From positions 163,399 through 227,398 of the forward strand of contig NZ_QAOU01000005.1 in the NCBI RefSeq assembly GCF_003050965.1: a stretch of 64,000 nt of DNA. Direction: 5' to 3'. Source of the stretch: Nitrosospira sp. Nsp2 (GTDB taxonomy: Bacteria; Pseudomonadota; Gammaproteobacteria; Burkholderiales; Nitrosomonadaceae). Both the position numbers and the translations under genes were made by a program. Every line of letters begins with the position of its first letter. Within the stretch, counting starts at the first letter, position 1. The notes under the pieces were generated by a model. That model did not search any database, was not told where the DNA came from, and saw only the letters and a list, made by a program, of their open reading frames with translations. Below, piece by piece: positions 29,716 through 41,381 of this stretch.

Positions 29716-32562
29716 TCAGTTCTGATTCACACTCATGAGTTCTCTAAGGACATATGGCAGGATACCGCCATGAAGGTAATAGTCCACCTCTATAGCCGTA
29801 TCGATACGGCATAACAACTCAATTTCGCGGCGGGAACCGTCCGGGTTCCGGATGACGAGCGTGACGTTCTGCTGTGGGCGGATGGCTTCCAAGCCCAGGA
29901 GATCGAATTGCTCATCGCCCTTGATCCCCAATGATTGAACGCTGTCATCGCCCTTGAACTGCAATGGCATTACGCCCATTCCGACGAGGTTGCTGCGGTG
30001 GATGCGCTCAAAGCTCCGTGTAATCACTGCCTTGACACCGAGCAACTGTGTTCCTTTCGCAGCCCAGTCCCGGCTGGAGCCGGTGCCATATTCTTCCCCG
30101 CCGAATACCAGTGTGGTCACTCCTTCCGCAATATATTTCATGGCTGCATCGTAAATACTCATCTGCTCACCATCCGGCTGATGCATGGTAATTCCGCCTT
30201 CGCTGCCGGGTATCATCAGATTTTTGATACGCACATTGGCGAACGTCCCGCGCATCATCACCTCGTGGTTACCGCGTCGCGCGCCGTAGCTGTTGAAATC
30301 CGACTTGGATACGCCGTGCGCAAGCAGATATTGACCAGCAGGCGAAGTCTCCTTGATTGCACCTGCGGGACTGATATGATCGGTCGTCACTGAATCGCCA
30401 AAAATCCCCAGAACGCGCGCATTGACGATCGCGCGAAGTTGAGCCGGCCGCATGGAGAAATCCTGGAAGAACGGGGGCTCAGCAATGTAGGTCGATGTCG
30501 GCCAGTTGTAAACCTCTCCGGCGACCGATGACACTTCGTTCCATAGCGGATGATCCTTGGTAAGGTTGCTGTAGAGTCGCCGGAATGTTTCGGCATTCGC
30601 GGCGAATTTCATTAATCCCTGGATCTCTTCCTCGCTCGGCCATATATCGGACAACCAGACGGGGCTGCCGCCTTGGTCGAAACCCAGCGGCTCCGCCGTC
30701 AAGTCTTTCCGCATCGAGCCGGCGATAGCATACGCCACGACCAGTGGGGGCGAGGCGAGGAAATTTGCGCGAATACTGGGGTGGATCCGCGCCTCGAAAT
30801 TTCGGTTTCCCGACAGCACGGCGGCGCACACCATATCATTCGCCACCACGGCCTCCTCGATTGGTTCTGACAGTGGCCCGGAATTACCTATGCAAGTTGT
30901 GCAACCGTAGCCTGCCAGGTCAAAACCGAGTTTTTCGAGGTAAGGCATCAAACCGGTCGCGCTAAGATATTCCGTCACTACTCGCGACCCGGGTGCCAAT
31001 GAAGTTTTTATATGGCGTTTTACTGTCAGCCCTTTTTCCACTGCTTTCTTGGCCAGCAACCCGGCCGCGAGGAGTACACTGGGGTTCGAGGTGTTGGTAC
31101 AGGATGTAATCGCCGCAATCAGAACATCTCCATGCCCTAAATCGACCGGACCGTTCTTAAAGCAAACGGGCGTTTCCACCTGATCGAGAATCGGGCGGTT
31201 GTTGACCATCTCTGTGATGTTTCTTTCCGCTCCCGGCCTCACCGTCGCTTTATCCTGATTCAAGCTACTGGCTACAGACTCACTTGCTGCGGAACTCTCA
31301 TTACAGTCACGCACCGAATAGCGCTGGTTTAGGTCCGTCACGTTTCTTCCATAGCCACTTTGTGGAACCGGCTTGCTGAAAAGCTCGATAAACCTGGATT
31401 TGACGTCGGCGAGTTCAATGCGGTCCTGTGGACGCCTGGGACCAGCCAGTGAGGGCGAGACCGTGCCCAAATCAAGCTCCAGTTCACGCGAGTAGTCGAT
31501 TTGTCCCTTAAAAGGAATGCCGTACAATTCCTGAGCCTTGAAGTAGGATTGAAAGGCGGCGATTTCGTCTTCATCACGCCCCGTTCCCCGAAAATATTCG
31601 ATAGTACGGTCATCCACGGGAAAGAAACCCATGGTGGCGCCATACTCAGGCGCCATATTCGCGATGGTGGCACGATCCGGGACGGTGAGCGAGGCGGTCC
31701 CTTCCCCGAAAAACTCCACAAACGTACCCACCACATGGGACTTTCGCAGCATTTCGGTCACGGTGAGCACAAGATCAGTTGCCGTGACGCCACTACGCAG
31801 TCTACCGGTGAGGTTCACACCAACAACATCCGGTGTTAAAAAGTAAACCGGCTGCCCGAGCATCCCCGCTTCTGCCTCGATCCCGCCAACTCCCCAGCCC
31901 ACCACCCCGATCGCGTTAATCATCGTAGTGTGGGAGTCTGTTCCGACCAGGGTGTCGGGGTACACCAGGCCATCTTTCTGATAAACCCCACGCGCAAGGT
32001 ACTCCAGATTGACTTGGTGCACTATTCCGATACCTGGCGGAACGACCTTGAACGTATCGAATGCCTGCATACCCCATTTTATGAACTGATACCGCTCACT
32101 GTTGCGGCGAAATTCCATTTCCATATTAAGGCGAAGGGCCTCACTATTACCGTAGTAATCGACCTGCACCGAGTGGTCAACGACCAGGTCAACCGGTACA
32201 AGGGGCTCGATCAGCTTGGGATTCCTTTCCATTCTTTTTGCAACGCTGCGCATCGCAGCGAGATCGACAAGGAGCGGCACGCCGGTGAAGTCTTGCAATA
32301 CGATGCGCGACACCACAAAAGGAATCTCATCCACCCGCGGCGCGTTGGGCTGCCAGTTTGCGAGCCGTCTTACATGAGCCTCAGTAATTTTTTTCCCATC
32401 GTAATTGCGCAAAACCGATTCAAGCACAATACGAATGGAGACTGGCAACCGTGAAACTGTCCCCACCCCGGACGCCTCGAGCGCAGGCAAGGAATAGTAT
32501 CTGGCGTGTTTGCCGGGCGAAAGAGGGATTTCTTTCAACGTGCTGAATGAATTCTGGATCAT
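29716..32562 (-). CDS. acnA: Aconitate hydratase, AcnA type
   Basis: A 948-residue [4Fe-4S] enzyme interconverting citrate and isocitrate; in this setting it may also hydrate 2-methyl-cis-aconitate. Cluster cysteines are in [14 protein letters not shown] and [42 protein letters not shown] and the C-terminal swivel domain ([14 protein letters not shown]) are typical. The ATG at 32562 has GGGAG five bases upstream; a start at 32607 is possible but has no ribosome site. It is longer than the usual ~890 residues, in part from a Ser/Asn-rich linker near residues 400-455. Monocistronic on the minus strand. Confidence 0.95.
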   Translation of the reverse strand: MIQNSFSTLKEIPLSPGKHARYYSLPALEASGVGTVSRLPVSIRIVLESVLRNYDGKKITEAHVRRLANWQPNAPRVDEIPFVVSRIVLQDFTGVPLLVDLAAMRSVAKRMERNPKLIEPLVPVDLVVDHSVQVDYYGNSEALRLNMEMEFRRNSERYQFIKWGMQAFDTFKVVPPGIGIVHQVNLEYLARGVYQKDGLVYPDTLVGTDSHTTMINAIGVVGWGVGGIEAEAGMLGQPVYFLTPDVVGVNLTGRLRSGVTATDLVLTVTEMLRKSHVVGTFVEFFGEGTASLTVPDRATIANMAPEYGATMGFFPVDDRTIEYFRGTGRDEDEIAAFQSYFKAQELYGIPFKGQIDYSRELELDLGTVSPSLAGPRRPQDRIELADVKSRFIELFSKPVPQSGYGRNVTDLNQRYSVRDCNESSAASESVASSLNQDKATVRPGAERNITEMVNNRPILDQVETPVCFKNGPVDLGHGDVLIAAITSCTNTSNPSVLLAAGLLAKKAVEKGLTVKRHIKTSLAPGSRVVTEYLSATGLMPYLEKLGFDLAGYGCTTCIGNSGPLSEPIEEAVVANDMVCAAVLSGNRNFEARIHPSIRANFLASPPLVVAYAIAGSMRKDLTAEPLGFDQGGSPVWLSDIWPSEEEIQGLMKFAANAETFRRLYSNLTKDHPLWNEVSSVAGEVYNWPTSTYIAEPPFFQDFSMRPAQLRAIVNARVLGIFGDSVTTDHISPAGAIKETSPAGQYLLAHGVSKSDFNSYGARRGNHEVMMRGTFANVRIKNLMIPGSEGGITMHQPDGEQMSIYDAAMKYIAEGVTTLVFGGEEYGTGSSRDWAAKGTQLLGVKAVITRSFERIHRSNLVGMGVMPLQFKGDDSVQSLGIKGDEQFDLLGLEAIRPQQNVTLVIRNPDGSRREIELLCRIDTAIEVDYYLHGGILPYVLRELMSVNQN

Positions 32563-32677
32563 GGATGCTCCCGAGATATTGGCAAGGACCCCATTCGACA
32601 GGCTCATCTGAACCGTTTAACGTTGGGGGTTCTGAATGAACTAAGAGCTTTCTTTCAATCAATGCCAGGTAATGGTT

Positions 32678-33439
32678 TTAGTGAGCTTTTTTATATTCAG
32701 CAAGCTCTGCTTCAATCACACTGCTGGCAAAACTCTGATACGCGCTGCCAATACGTTTGGCCATGGCGTCCGGAAAAAGATGAAATATACCCGATTCCAG
32801 TGCAGCAATTATCCCTTCGGCGACAACCAAAGGAGGCTCGGCAATTCCCTGCAGGGCTGCGGCACCGCTCATATCGGTCGCAATGAGACCAGGGTGCACG
32901 CTCAGTACCGCAGTGCCCTGCTGACTCAGCAACTCACGTAGCGCCTGGGTGATTGAGTAGCTCGCCGCCTTGGTCGCGGAGTGTGTCGCAAAATCGGGAG
33001 CGCATTTCAACGATGCGATCGAGTTCATCTGTACGAATGCTCCTCCTCCATTTTTCTTGAGAATGGGCGCAAAAGCTTGAGCCACCCGCACGAGCCCGTA
33101 TACATTGATTTGCATGCCAAGCTCAATCGCATCTATAGCGTCAGGGTCAAATGGCGTATGGGCCTTGAAAACAGCAGCATTGTTAACCACTACTTCAACA
33201 TCCCTCGCCCTGTGGGCTGCTGCCATGATCGTTTCGGGTTTAGACAGATCAAATTGAACAACTGTCAACCTCTCCCCATAGCGTTCGCTGAGGGCGTTAG
33301 CAGAAGCTGGATTGCGTACTGCCGCATAGATTTTCGCTACGCCGCGACGCAGGAACGCCTCGACAATCGCCTTGCCGATTCCCCTATTCGCGCCGGTCAC
33401 AAGCGCGGTCTTACCTTCGATGTTGCAAGTTATCTTCAC
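32678..33439 (-). CDS. Short-chain dehydrogenase/reductase with altered catalytic motif
   Basis: A 253-residue Rossmann-fold protein of the classical SDR type. The cofactor motif is TGANRGIG (16-23), NNAAV follows at 86-90, and the catalytic Ser region is MNSIAS (138-143). At the place of YxxxK the sequence reads HSATK (153-157): the catalytic Tyr is His153 (codon CAC at 32983-32981), while Lys157 is kept. A one-base change would restore Tyr. Substrate unknown. It lies between acnA and the start of a plus-strand hydrolase, with no partner gene. Confidence 0.85.
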   Translation of the reverse strand: MKITCNIEGKTALVTGANRGIGKAIVEAFLRRGVAKIYAAVRNPASANALSERYGERLTVVQFDLSKPETIMAAAHRARDVEVVVNNAAVFKAHTPFDPDAIDAIELGMQINVYGLVRVAQAFAPILKKNGGGAFVQMNSIASLKCAPDFATHSATKAASYSITQALRELLSQQGTAVLSVHPGLIATDMSGAAALQGIAEPPLVVAEGIIAALESGIFHLFPDAMAKRIGSAYQSFASSVIEAELAEYKKAH

Positions 33440-33733
33440 TTCGTTCGAGTCATCGCCGATCAGCGACCGGCTTAGCCATTGGCAAGTGGTTAAATTATAG
33501 TCCGGTTAAGCCACATCTCTACCCATTGGCGGAAAATTATTCGCTCCCGAGGTTGCGGTAAAACAAGGCGCGGCAGAATATAGCCGCCGAAATGTTCGCA
33601 GCATAATTTCCGTATAATTTAAAAAATCATGTAATATGAACAACATGTAATGCCTTAAAGTGGTAGATGCGTGACTTTTCAATTTTTGCACGAGAGCACG
33701 CCGTCCTGGTCAATTTCTTGATGAGCATGTGTA

Positions 33734-34462
33734 ATGGTGCCTCCCACGCTGGTCCTGGTGCACGGTTTCCTTGGCTTCTCACATTGGGGTCCCATCGAGT
33801 ATTTTCGCGGAGTCCGAAAGATGCTGCTTCGTGCGGACATCCATGCGCTCATACCCGAGGTGCCGTCTGCGGGTTCCATAGCCATGCGCGCAGAGGTGCT
33901 TGCTCGAAGGCTGTTCCGCACCGATGCGCCTGCCTTTGCTTTAGTGGGACATAGCATGGGGGGACTGGATGCGCGATATATGATCACCCATCTCGATCCC
34001 GACCGACGTGTCAAGAGCCTGCTCACCGTTGCAACGCCGCACCGGGGCACGCCTCTGGCTACGTGGTTCCTTAAAGCGTCGGGACCTATTCCAGCCTGGA
34101 TTCGGCACATCGGAAAGCCCGGGTTGGGGGAGTTAACGCCCGACGCGCGTGCAGCGATGCCGATCCCAAACCGCGAAGATGTTGACTACTGCTCCTATGC
34201 AAGCTTCCGCGCAATTGATGAGCTCCCATTCTGGCTCCGCCCCTATGGGCGCATCATCCCCGAAGACAATGACGGAATGGTGCCGCTGAGCTCCGCGAAA
34301 TGGGGGAAATTTCGCGGTGCCGTGCGCGCGGATCACCTGGAAGGTATCGGCTGGAGCATCGCTTTGCCTGATGCCCGATCTAGGCGGCCCTTCAATCACC
34401 TCGCCTTTTGGAGTGAAGTGGCCACCGCAGCCTTGGCCGGAGCAGAGGGCCCAACAAGCTAA
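33734..34462 (+). CDS. Alpha/beta hydrolase, lipase-like
   Basis: A 242-residue hydrolase. LVHGFLGFSHWG forms the oxyanion region, GHSMGG holds the nucleophile Ser74, TPHRGTPLA is typical of bacterial triacylglycerol lipases and PGAP1-like enzymes, and the rest of the triad is likely in DNDGMVP (Asp) and ADHLEG (His). There is no signal peptide, so it is probably cytosolic or membrane-associated. It precedes a membrane protein gene by ten bases, and the two are probably co-transcribed. The ribosome site before the ATG is weak. Confidence 0.83.
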   Translation: MVPPTLVLVHGFLGFSHWGPIEYFRGVRKMLLRADIHALIPEVPSAGSIAMRAEVLARRLFRTDAPAFALVGHSMGGLDARYMITHLDPDRRVKSLLTVATPHRGTPLATWFLKASGPIPAWIRHIGKPGLGELTPDARAAMPIPNREDVDYCSYASFRAIDELPFWLRPYGRIIPEDNDGMVPLSSAKWGKFRGAVRADHLEGIGWSIALPDARSRRPFNHLAFWSEVATAALAGAEGPTS

Positions 34463-34472
34463 CGGGGAGAGC

Positions 34473-35936
34473 ATGGATCAAAACGAGATGAAGAAATACG
34501 ACATGCCATGGTACGACTGGGCGGTATTTGCGGTACCTGCGCTCTTTTTCATCGGCCTCGGCATTGAGTCCGCACTAGGCCCCAGCCCGGCCGATGGCGT
34601 CATACACCGTGACTTCCGCGCCATTGCACATTGGTTTGATCCGGTATTCTTCCAATATAACCTTGTCATGGCATTGCTAACGGTTCTGGTGGTGCCATCG
34701 CTTGCACTCAGCTATATTCAGGCGATGGCGAACCGCAAAGAGCGCCGGCTCCAGAATGAGGTACCGCCTGAGCGACGTGCCGAGGTCCGCAGAAGGATGG
34801 GACGGCGTGCTTCGTTCAGCAGTTACCGGGGAAGTGTCTGGCTGACGACAACGGTGGTTCTGCTCGGCACATCGATCCTTCTGCTGTTTAAGCCCGTCTC
34901 GGTCGATGGCGGCACGGGCGTGGATTTCGGTCTCGGCGCGAATATGTTGATCATGGGACCGTTCGCCGAACTGTATGAAAAAAATCCCGACGCATATTAT
35001 TCCCATCTCATTCGCAACCAGATCGCATTTCAGTTCGGATTTCTGGGCGCTTATGTCTATTTTGTTGGCTCCGTCGTGCGCGCTTACTTCACCATGGATT
35101 TGACGTCCCACACATTTGTGGATGGTGCGATACGCATGATCGTGGCCAGCATACTGGCCCTGGTGCTCTCCTTTGCCTACGACTTTGTCCTTCCTGGCGA
35201 TGTCCCATCCGTCACGCGCAACGTCGCTACGGCCGACGGCGGCCCGGCAGAAGCTCCCTCCGCGTCCAGTCCTGTTTCCGAACCTGGAGATAAGCAGGAC
35301 CAATCCCCGGGCATGGAAGCCGCGCTACCGGCGAACCTGAGCCTGCTTCCGATTGTGGCGTTCTTCTTTGGTTTCTATCCGAAACGTGCCTCCCTCGCCC
35401 TTGAGCGTGTTGCACTCAAGGTCATGAAGAATATCATTCCGGGTGATGGATATCGCGCGTTACCGCTTTCCATGCTGGCGGGCATGAGCTATTCGCATGA
35501 ATTGAGATTGGAACGAGAAGGCTTCGACAACGTTGAAAATTTAAGCAATGCCGACGCCGTGGACCTTGCCGTCCGCACCTGCTTCAGCTACCCCCAGCTA
35601 AAGCAGTGGATAGACGCGGCTTTGCTCGCGTCTCACCTGCGGGAAGACTACCCCTACTTTGTACGACGTTCCGGCCTCTCGGCCAGTGAAGAACTGCATT
35701 ACTTCCTGTCCGCCTGCGATGCACACAACATCGATGGGGTGCAACAGCTGGTGGCCGCCTTGTCGACAGACCCCGCGGAGGCCACATCCTGGAAGCTGAG
35801 ACTCACAGCGCTGAAAATATTGCTGGATAAAAACGCCGCTGATAATAAGTGTAGCGACGCGGAAGGAAGCGAGCACAGGCCGGGCCAGATTGTTTCCCTT
35901 GGGGTTGGCCTTGGGGTTGGAGAGCGTTCCCCTTAA
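34473..35936 (+). CDS. Multi-pass membrane protein of unknown function
   Basis: A 487-residue protein with about six membrane segments in the first ~310 residues (for example [63 protein letters not shown] and [13 protein letters not shown]), an acidic/Ser-Pro loop (about 255-290), and a soluble C-terminal part with helix-turn features ([20 protein letters not shown]). I recognise no family. GGGGAG before the ATG at 34473 decides the start. The C-terminus ends in a 12-bp tandem duplication (CCTTGGGGTTGG twice, 35897-35920). Its stop codon overlaps the convergent prpD stop by four bases. Confidence 0.75.
   Translation: MDQNEMKKYDMPWYDWAVFAVPALFFIGLGIESALGPSPADGVIHRDFRAIAHWFDPVFFQYNLVMALLTVLVVPSLALSYIQAMANRKERRLQNEVPPERRAEVRRRMGRRASFSSYRGSVWLTTTVVLLGTSILLLFKPVSVDGGTGVDFGLGANMLIMGPFAELYEKNPDAYYSHLIRNQIAFQFGFLGAYVYFVGSVVRAYFTMDLTSHTFVDGAIRMIVASILALVLSFAYDFVLPGDVPSVTRNVATADGGPAEAPSASSPVSEPGDKQDQSPGMEAALPANLSLLPIVAFFFGFYPKRASLALERVALKVMKNIIPGDGYRALPLSMLAGMSYSHELRLEREGFDNVENLSNADAVDLAVRTCFSYPQLKQWIDAALLASHLREDYPYFVRRSGLSASEELHYFLSACDAHNIDGVQQLVAALSTDPAEATSWKLRLTALKILLDKNAADNKCSDAEGSEHRPGQIVSLGVGLGVGERSP
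35897..35920 (+). repeat. 12-bp direct duplication at a gene end
   Basis: CCTTGGGGTTGG occurs twice in direct succession, encoding LGVGLGVG at the C-terminus of the membrane protein. Confidence 0.85.
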
Positions 35937-37384
35937 ACCACGAACATATCAACAAACTCGTTCACCGGTGTTGACTCCAGTTTTTTTTGATCCAGGCAAA
36001 GGTCGATTATTGATTGTTGACGTCCCTTGGGAAAGAGACGCGCAAGGTTTACGCTAAATTTGTCTTCCAGAAAGGGGATACCCTCTCTGCGGCGCAATCG
36101 GTGACCGATCGGGTATTCGACCACTACTTCGTCCAGGCTCCTGCCATCCTTGAATGTGACCGTGAGACCGTTGGCAATGGAACGTTTTTCCGGATCGTAA
36201 TAATCCTGGGTAAATTTGGGATCTTCGATACACGTTATTTTTTCGCGCAGCTCGTCGATGCGCGGGTCAGCAGCCACCGCGTCCTCGTAGTCGTCTGCAG
36301 TGAGCCGGCCAAAAATAAGCGATACCGCAACAATGTATTGAATGCAGTGATCGCGGTCAGCAAAATTGTTGAGCCTGCCTTTCTTATCGATAATACGAAT
36401 GGCCGCTTCATGAGTGCGGATAGTGACGCTGCTAATGGCGGCGATGCGGTCCTTTACCTGGCCATGAAGCTGCATTGCACACTCCGCGGCCGTTTGCGCG
36501 TGAAATTCCGCAGGAAAGGAAATCTTGAACAAGATGTTTTCCATCACGTACGAGCCCCATTCTGCGACTGGCCGCTGGAGACGGAATGACTTTCCCTGGA
36601 ACAATACATCGTAAAATCCCCAGGTTTTCGCGGTAAGCGCCGTGGGGTAACCCATCTCCCCTTTCAAGGTGATGAGCGCAAGCCATACCGCCCGGCTGGT
36701 GGCATCGCCCGCAGCCCAGGATTTGCGCGAACCGGTATTCGGCGCGTGGCGATAAGTGCGCAACGCTTGCCCGTCCACCCATGCCTGTGAAAGCCCGTCC
36801 ATTATCTGGCTATGGCTGCCCCCGAGCAAATGCGTTACCACTGCAACCGAGGCGACCTTCACCAGTACCACATGGTCCAGCCCCACCTTGTTGAAACTGT
36901 TTTCCAGAGCAAGGCAGCCTTGTATTTCATGAGCCTTGATCATGGCCGTAAGGACCTCATGCATCGCGACCGGCTCTTTTCCCTCCATCACTGCCTTGCG
37001 CGAATGCCAATCGGCAACGGCCAGGATACCGCCCAGATTGTCAGATGGATGGCCCCACTCGGCAGCCAGCCAGGTATCGTTGAAATCCAGCCAGCGGATC
37101 ATTGTGCCGATATTGAATGCTGCCTGCACCGGATCGAGCGTGAAGTGGGTGCCGGGAATTCTAGCGCCGCAGGGGACCGTCGTGCCGGGCACGATCGGCC
37201 CCAGCAGCCGGACACACGCGGGGTAAGTAAGCGCTTGCATCGCGCAACCCAGCGAATCCATTAAACAGTAACGTGCTGTGGCATAGGCCAGGTCGCTCCC
37301 AATTTCCCAATTGATGACGTAGTCGGCGATATCCGACAACAATTGATCAGGCTGGGCATGGGTATCAGGCATACGGGCGCTCAT
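35933..37384 (-). CDS. prpD: 2-methylcitrate dehydratase PrpD (MmgE/PrpD family)
   Basis: A 483-residue cytosolic enzyme that dehydrates 2-methylcitrate in the methylcitrate cycle of propionate oxidation. Family stretches: [54 protein letters not shown] and the C-terminal [20 protein letters not shown]. Length matches PrpD rather than shorter MmgE-only homologues. It lies apart from prpBC, separated by a small plus-strand gene, and converges on the membrane protein gene. Confidence 0.93.
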   Translation of the reverse strand: MSARMPDTHAQPDQLLSDIADYVINWEIGSDLAYATARYCLMDSLGCAMQALTYPACVRLLGPIVPGTTVPCGARIPGTHFTLDPVQAAFNIGTMIRWLDFNDTWLAAEWGHPSDNLGGILAVADWHSRKAVMEGKEPVAMHEVLTAMIKAHEIQGCLALENSFNKVGLDHVVLVKVASVAVVTHLLGGSHSQIMDGLSQAWVDGQALRTYRHAPNTGSRKSWAAGDATSRAVWLALITLKGEMGYPTALTAKTWGFYDVLFQGKSFRLQRPVAEWGSYVMENILFKISFPAEFHAQTAAECAMQLHGQVKDRIAAISSVTIRTHEAAIRIIDKKGRLNNFADRDHCIQYIVAVSLIFGRLTADDYEDAVAADPRIDELREKITCIEDPKFTQDYYDPEKRSIANGLTVTFKDGRSLDEVVVEYPIGHRLRRREGIPFLEDKFSVNLARLFPKGRQQSIIDLCLDQKKLESTPVNEFVDMFVV

Positions 37385-37604
37385 GTTTCGTATTATTGGA
37401 GAGTCGTCGGAACGATTATCGTATTCTGTTAAAGCAGAAATCGGAAACAGGAATTGTCGCGGTGGTGTAATAAGGATGACATAACGAGTCGCAACGAATG
37501 CGCTATATTAGATAAAAGAAATGATGCTGCCGTTCAGGTCCGAGTCAAATAGGAAACGGCAAATCGATCACCTGAGGTTTAGCCGCCCAGGAGCGCGGTC
37601 CCGA

Positions 37605-38027
37605 ATGAATAACGCTCGAATTTCCATTGCGCTCGTTCTGCTCGGGTCGATTTTGGTCACCCCGGCAATAGCGTGGAGCCAGTCTCATTCCGGACTCGCA
37701 TTTGGATTGGGATTTCTAGGCGGCCATGGGTCGGGGTATTACGGCAGAGTGCCTTATTTTCCTTACGATGGATATCCGCCACGCTATGGATTTACGCCCT
37801 GGTATGGGTTTGGGCCTTACTATAGCTATGGTTCCAGCTACCCCCCGGTAGTCGTGGAACCGTCGCCACCTCCTGTATATATTCAGCAACAACAGGTGAG
37901 CCCACCCCAGCCCCGAGCCCCTGCCGCCTATTACTGGCATTATTGCCACGACCCGGAGGGGTATTATCCTTATGTCACGAATTGCCCCGGCGGCTGGCTC
38001 CAGGTCGTACCCCGACCAGATCAATAA
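37605..38027 (+). CDS. Small exported Tyr/Pro/Gly-rich protein, unknown function
   Basis: A 140-residue protein with a signal peptide (MNNARISIALVLLGSILVTPAIA) when the ATG at 37605 is used, preceded by AGGAG at 11 bases. The mature part is Gly/Tyr/Pro-rich, then Pro- and Gln-rich, and ends with YYWHYCHDPEGYYPYVTNCPGGW. That C-terminal Cys-bearing motif recurs in many betaproteobacterial envelope proteins and lipoproteins of unknown role. No lipobox is visible. It lies between prpD and prpC on the opposite strand. Confidence 0.8.
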   Translation: MNNARISIALVLLGSILVTPAIAWSQSHSGLAFGLGFLGGHGSGYYGRVPYFPYDGYPPRYGFTPWYGFGPYYSYGSSYPPVVVEPSPPPVYIQQQQVSPPQPRAPAAYYWHYCHDPEGYYPYVTNCPGGWLQVVPRPDQ

Positions 38028-38293
38028 GCACTTCGCGTTGACCCCATCATTAAGAGCACCAACGGGGCATCCTCCTGTCCCGAATCATCTTCTGCTGGCG
38101 CGCATGCTGATTAAATGGGCGGGTATTCTTGCCTGCCTTGGCGCCGCACCAAGGCAATATTTTGAAAGGCCGCCGGCAATGTAACTCTACGTTATGCCTG
38201 ATGGGCCATGTTGCCTGCCAGCGTACATGACTGGAGGGGAACCCAGGAGGAAACGCCAGCGTTGTTTTGCTGCAATTCGTATATTCGACCGCT

Positions 38294-39463
38294 CTACGCT
38301 GCTCCGCTATTGCGCGCCGCAATCGGTATGAATTCCCGCTCCTCCGGCCCAATGTAGTTCGCCGACGGCCGGATAATCTTGCTGTCGACGCGTTGCTCGA
38401 TGATATGCGCGGCCCAGCCGCTGGTCCGCGCGATGGCGAACAGGGGCGTGAACATGCCTGTCGGGACGCCCATCGTGTGATAGCTCACGGCGGAAAACCA
38501 GTCGAGATTGGGAAACATTTTTTTGACGTTCCACATTACGGTCTCCAGCCTTGCCGCAATATCGAACATTTTCCCGTCTCCCGCCTCCATCGACAGCTTC
38601 CTCGCCACCTCACGGATGACCCGGTTGCGAGGATCGGCGAGGGTGTAGACGGGGTGGCCAAATCCGATAATGATTTCCTTGTTCGCCACGCGGCGGAGAA
38701 TGTCTGCCTCAGCATCGTCCGGATTGTCATAGCGCGTCTGGATATCGAACGCGGCCTCATTCGCTCCCCCATGCTTAAGCCCGCGCAATGCGCCAATGGC
38801 GCCGGTAATTGCAGAATAGAAGTCCGAGCCGGTGCTGGCAATTACGCGCGCGGTAAAGGTGGAGGCATTAAACTCATGCTCGGCGTAAAGCACCAAAGAG
38901 GTTTGCATCGCTCTCACCCATGACTCGGGCGGGGGCTCGCCGTGCAGCAGGTGCAGAAAGTGCCCCCCGATGGAATCATCATCAGCCACGAGGTCGATGC
39001 GGCGATGATGGTGAGAATAGTGGTACCAGTACAGCAGCATTGAGCCAAGACACGCCAGCAACCTGTCGGCCAGTTCGCGGGCGCCTTCGATGGAATGGTT
39101 CTCCGCTTCCGGCAGCATGGTGCCGAGTGTGGAAACGCCCGTGCGCAGAACATCCATCGGATGAGCGGTTACCGGAATCGTTTCCAGAACAGTTTTAACA
39201 CCGCTGGGCACTTCGCGCATGCCTTTGAGTTTCTCCTTATACGCAGTCAGCTCAGCCAGCGTGGGCAGTTTCTCATGCACCAGCAGATAGGCAATCTCTT
39301 CGAACTCACAGTTGCCGGCGATGTCCAGAATGTCATAGCCGCGGTAGTGAAGATCGTTACCGGTTCTGCCGACGGTGCAAATGGCCGTATTGCCCGCTAC
39401 CACCCCCGAGAGCACCACGGACTTCTTAACTCTGGCGGGGGTATTTTCAATAGCCTTATTCAT
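38294..39463 (-). CDS. prpC: 2-methylcitrate synthase
   Basis: A 389-residue enzyme condensing propionyl-CoA with oxaloacetate. It is short and begins [28 protein letters not shown], the PrpC style, and lacks the N-terminal domain of GltA encoded further on. Catalytic region [12 protein letters not shown] and GFGHPVYT hold the two active-site His; the third acid lies further on. It overlaps prpB by eight bases (translational coupling). Confidence 0.94.
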   Translation of the reverse strand: MNKAIENTPARVKKSVVLSGVVAGNTAICTVGRTGNDLHYRGYDILDIAGNCEFEEIAYLLVHEKLPTLAELTAYKEKLKGMREVPSGVKTVLETIPVTAHPMDVLRTGVSTLGTMLPEAENHSIEGARELADRLLACLGSMLLYWYHYSHHHRRIDLVADDDSIGGHFLHLLHGEPPPESWVRAMQTSLVLYAEHEFNASTFTARVIASTGSDFYSAITGAIGALRGLKHGGANEAAFDIQTRYDNPDDAEADILRRVANKEIIIGFGHPVYTLADPRNRVIREVARKLSMEAGDGKMFDIAARLETVMWNVKKMFPNLDWFSAVSYHTMGVPTGMFTPLFAIARTSGWAAHIIEQRVDSKIIRPSANYIGPEEREFIPIAARNSGAA

Positions 39464-40364
39464 TCTCGGGTTCTCCAGGCAAATCCGAACCGGCCGAAAA
39501 AAGCGTATTCAGTTTCTCCTCGTAGGCATGGTAATCAAGAAAATCGTATAGCTCGGCACGAGTTTGCATATTAGCGATCAAATTTTTCTGCGAGCCTTCG
39601 TGGCGTATGGTCCGGTACACATTAAGCGCGGCAGCACTCATGGCGCGAAACGCCGAAAGCGGGTAGAGAACGAGGGAAACTTTTCCTTCTGCCAACTCCT
39701 CGACGGTATAAAGAGGCGTCGCGCCGAACTCCGTAATGTTGGCAAGGATGGGCACTTTCACCGCGGCGGCAAACTTGCGGTACATATGAAGTTCGGTGAT
39801 CGCTTCGGGAAAGACCATGTCCGCGCCTGCCTCCACATAGGCTCGGGCGCGGTCGAGGGCCGGTTCCAACCCTTCCACCGCAAGCGCATCCGTCCGTGCC
39901 ATGATTACAAACCCGGGATCGCTTCTGGCATCCACCGCCGCCCTGATACGATCCACCATTTCCGGCTCGGTGACAAGCGTTTTGCCAGGTCGATGACCGC
40001 ACCGCTTGGCCTGCACCTGATCCTCAATATGCATTGCACCGGCGCCAGACTTAATCAGGGATTTTACCGTCCGAGCGATATTGAAAGCGCTACCGCCGAA
40101 GCCGGTATCCGCATCCACCAACAATGGCAAATCCGTGGCGTCCGTAATCCGGCGTACATCGGTCAGCACATCATCCAGGGTGGAAATACCCAGATCGGGA
40201 ATACCCAGAGATGCCGCCGACACACCACCGCCGGAAAGATATATCGCCTTAAAGCCGGTGCGCGCCGCCATGAGCGCTGTGTAGGCATTGATACAGCCAG
40301 CCACCTGTAGAGGTCTTTCCTCGTTAAGCGCGGCGCGAAAACGGGAACCTGCGGATGGGATCAT
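39456..40364 (-). CDS. prpB: 2-methylisocitrate lyase
   Basis: A 302-residue TIM-barrel enzyme that cleaves 2-methylisocitrate to pyruvate and succinate. The catalytic Cys122 is in KRCGHRPGK; metal-binding DADTGFGG and [12 protein letters not shown] are typical. The C-terminus carries the usual [13 protein letters not shown]. Middle gene of mdh-prpB-prpC on the minus strand, 36 bases after mdh. Confidence 0.95.
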   Translation of the reverse strand: MIPSAGSRFRAALNEERPLQVAGCINAYTALMAARTGFKAIYLSGGGVSAASLGIPDLGISTLDDVLTDVRRITDATDLPLLVDADTGFGGSAFNIARTVKSLIKSGAGAMHIEDQVQAKRCGHRPGKTLVTEPEMVDRIRAAVDARSDPGFVIMARTDALAVEGLEPALDRARAYVEAGADMVFPEAITELHMYRKFAAAVKVPILANITEFGATPLYTVEELAEGKVSLVLYPLSAFRAMSAAALNVYRTIRHEGSQKNLIANMQTRAELYDFLDYHAYEEKLNTLFSAGSDLPGEPENE

Positions 40365-40400
40365 TGACGAGAATTGACTGGAGCGCTGGAAGAAATTTGG

Positions 40401-41381
40401 TCAGAATAAGTGCCTTACGGAATCGCGCTCTTCCACTAGCTCCCGATAAGTAATCTCCATTTTTTCGCGGCTGAACGGGCTAATTTCCAGATCAGGCACG
40501 ACTGAGCACAGGCCGCCTCGGCATATCACAGGAAAACCATACATGACGCCCTCGGGAATGCCGTAGCTCCCATCGGAAGGAACGGCCATGGATACCCAGT
40601 CGTTCTCCCGCGTGCCGAAAACCCAGTCGTGGACATGTTCGATTGCGGCGTTCGCGGCGCTGGCTGCGCTCGATGAACCCCGCATCCTGATAACGTCGGT
40701 ACCGCGATTCTGCACCACAGGAATGAAGTAACTTTCGATCCATTCAGGGTCGCGGATGAGATCTACCGCTTTGGCTCCATCAACCTCCGCATGATTCAGA
40801 TCGGGGTACTGCGTCGAAGAGTGGTTGCCCCAAACAATCATCTTTCTTACACTCGAAACCGTGCGACCCGCTTTCGCCGCCAACTGCCACAACGCGCGAT
40901 TGTGGTCCAGTCGCATCATTGCAGAAAAATTGCCGGGCTTCAGGCCGGGCGCATTTTTCATGGCAATGTACGCGTTTGTGTTCGCCGGATTACCCACGAT
41001 CAGTACCTTGACATCCCTTTGGGCGAATTCATCCAGAGCCCTGCCCTGAGCACTGAATATGGCGCCATTCGCCTCCAGCAAATCCTTGCGCTCCATATCT
41101 TTGGAGCGTGGCCGGGCGCCTACCAATAAGGCGATTCCCGCATCGCGAAACGCGATTTTGGGATCATCCGTTATCGTGACGCCGGTTAACAGCGGAAAAG
41201 CGCAGTCTTCCAACTCCATCATCACACCCGTGAGCGAGGGCAGCAATTGGGGTATGTCAAGCAATTGCAGGATCACGGGTTGATCTTTGCCGAGCATTTC
41301 CCCTGCCGCAATACGGAACAACAGGCTATATCCGATCTGACCAGCGGCGCCCGTAATTGCGACGCGAACGGGGTTATGCAT
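40401..41381 (-). CDS. mdh: NAD-dependent malate dehydrogenase
   Basis: A 326-residue enzyme oxidising malate to oxaloacetate, of the cytosolic-like group common in betaproteobacteria. Cofactor motif [15 protein letters not shown], substrate Arg in [15 protein letters not shown], and the active-site [15 protein letters not shown] with its His. The ATG at 41381 has AGGAG seven bases upstream; a longer frame to 41465 would add an unconserved extension. First gene of mdh-prpB-prpC, divergent from sdhC. Confidence 0.95.
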   Translation of the reverse strand: MHNPVRVAITGAAGQIGYSLLFRIAAGEMLGKDQPVILQLLDIPQLLPSLTGVMMELEDCAFPLLTGVTITDDPKIAFRDAGIALLVGARPRSKDMERKDLLEANGAIFSAQGRALDEFAQRDVKVLIVGNPANTNAYIAMKNAPGLKPGNFSAMMRLDHNRALWQLAAKAGRTVSSVRKMIVWGNHSSTQYPDLNHAEVDGAKAVDLIRDPEWIESYFIPVVQNRGTDVIRMRGSSSAASAANAAIEHVHDWVFGTRENDWVSMAVPSDGSYGIPEGVMYGFPVICRGGLCSVVPDLEISPFSREKMEITYRELVEERDSVRHLF

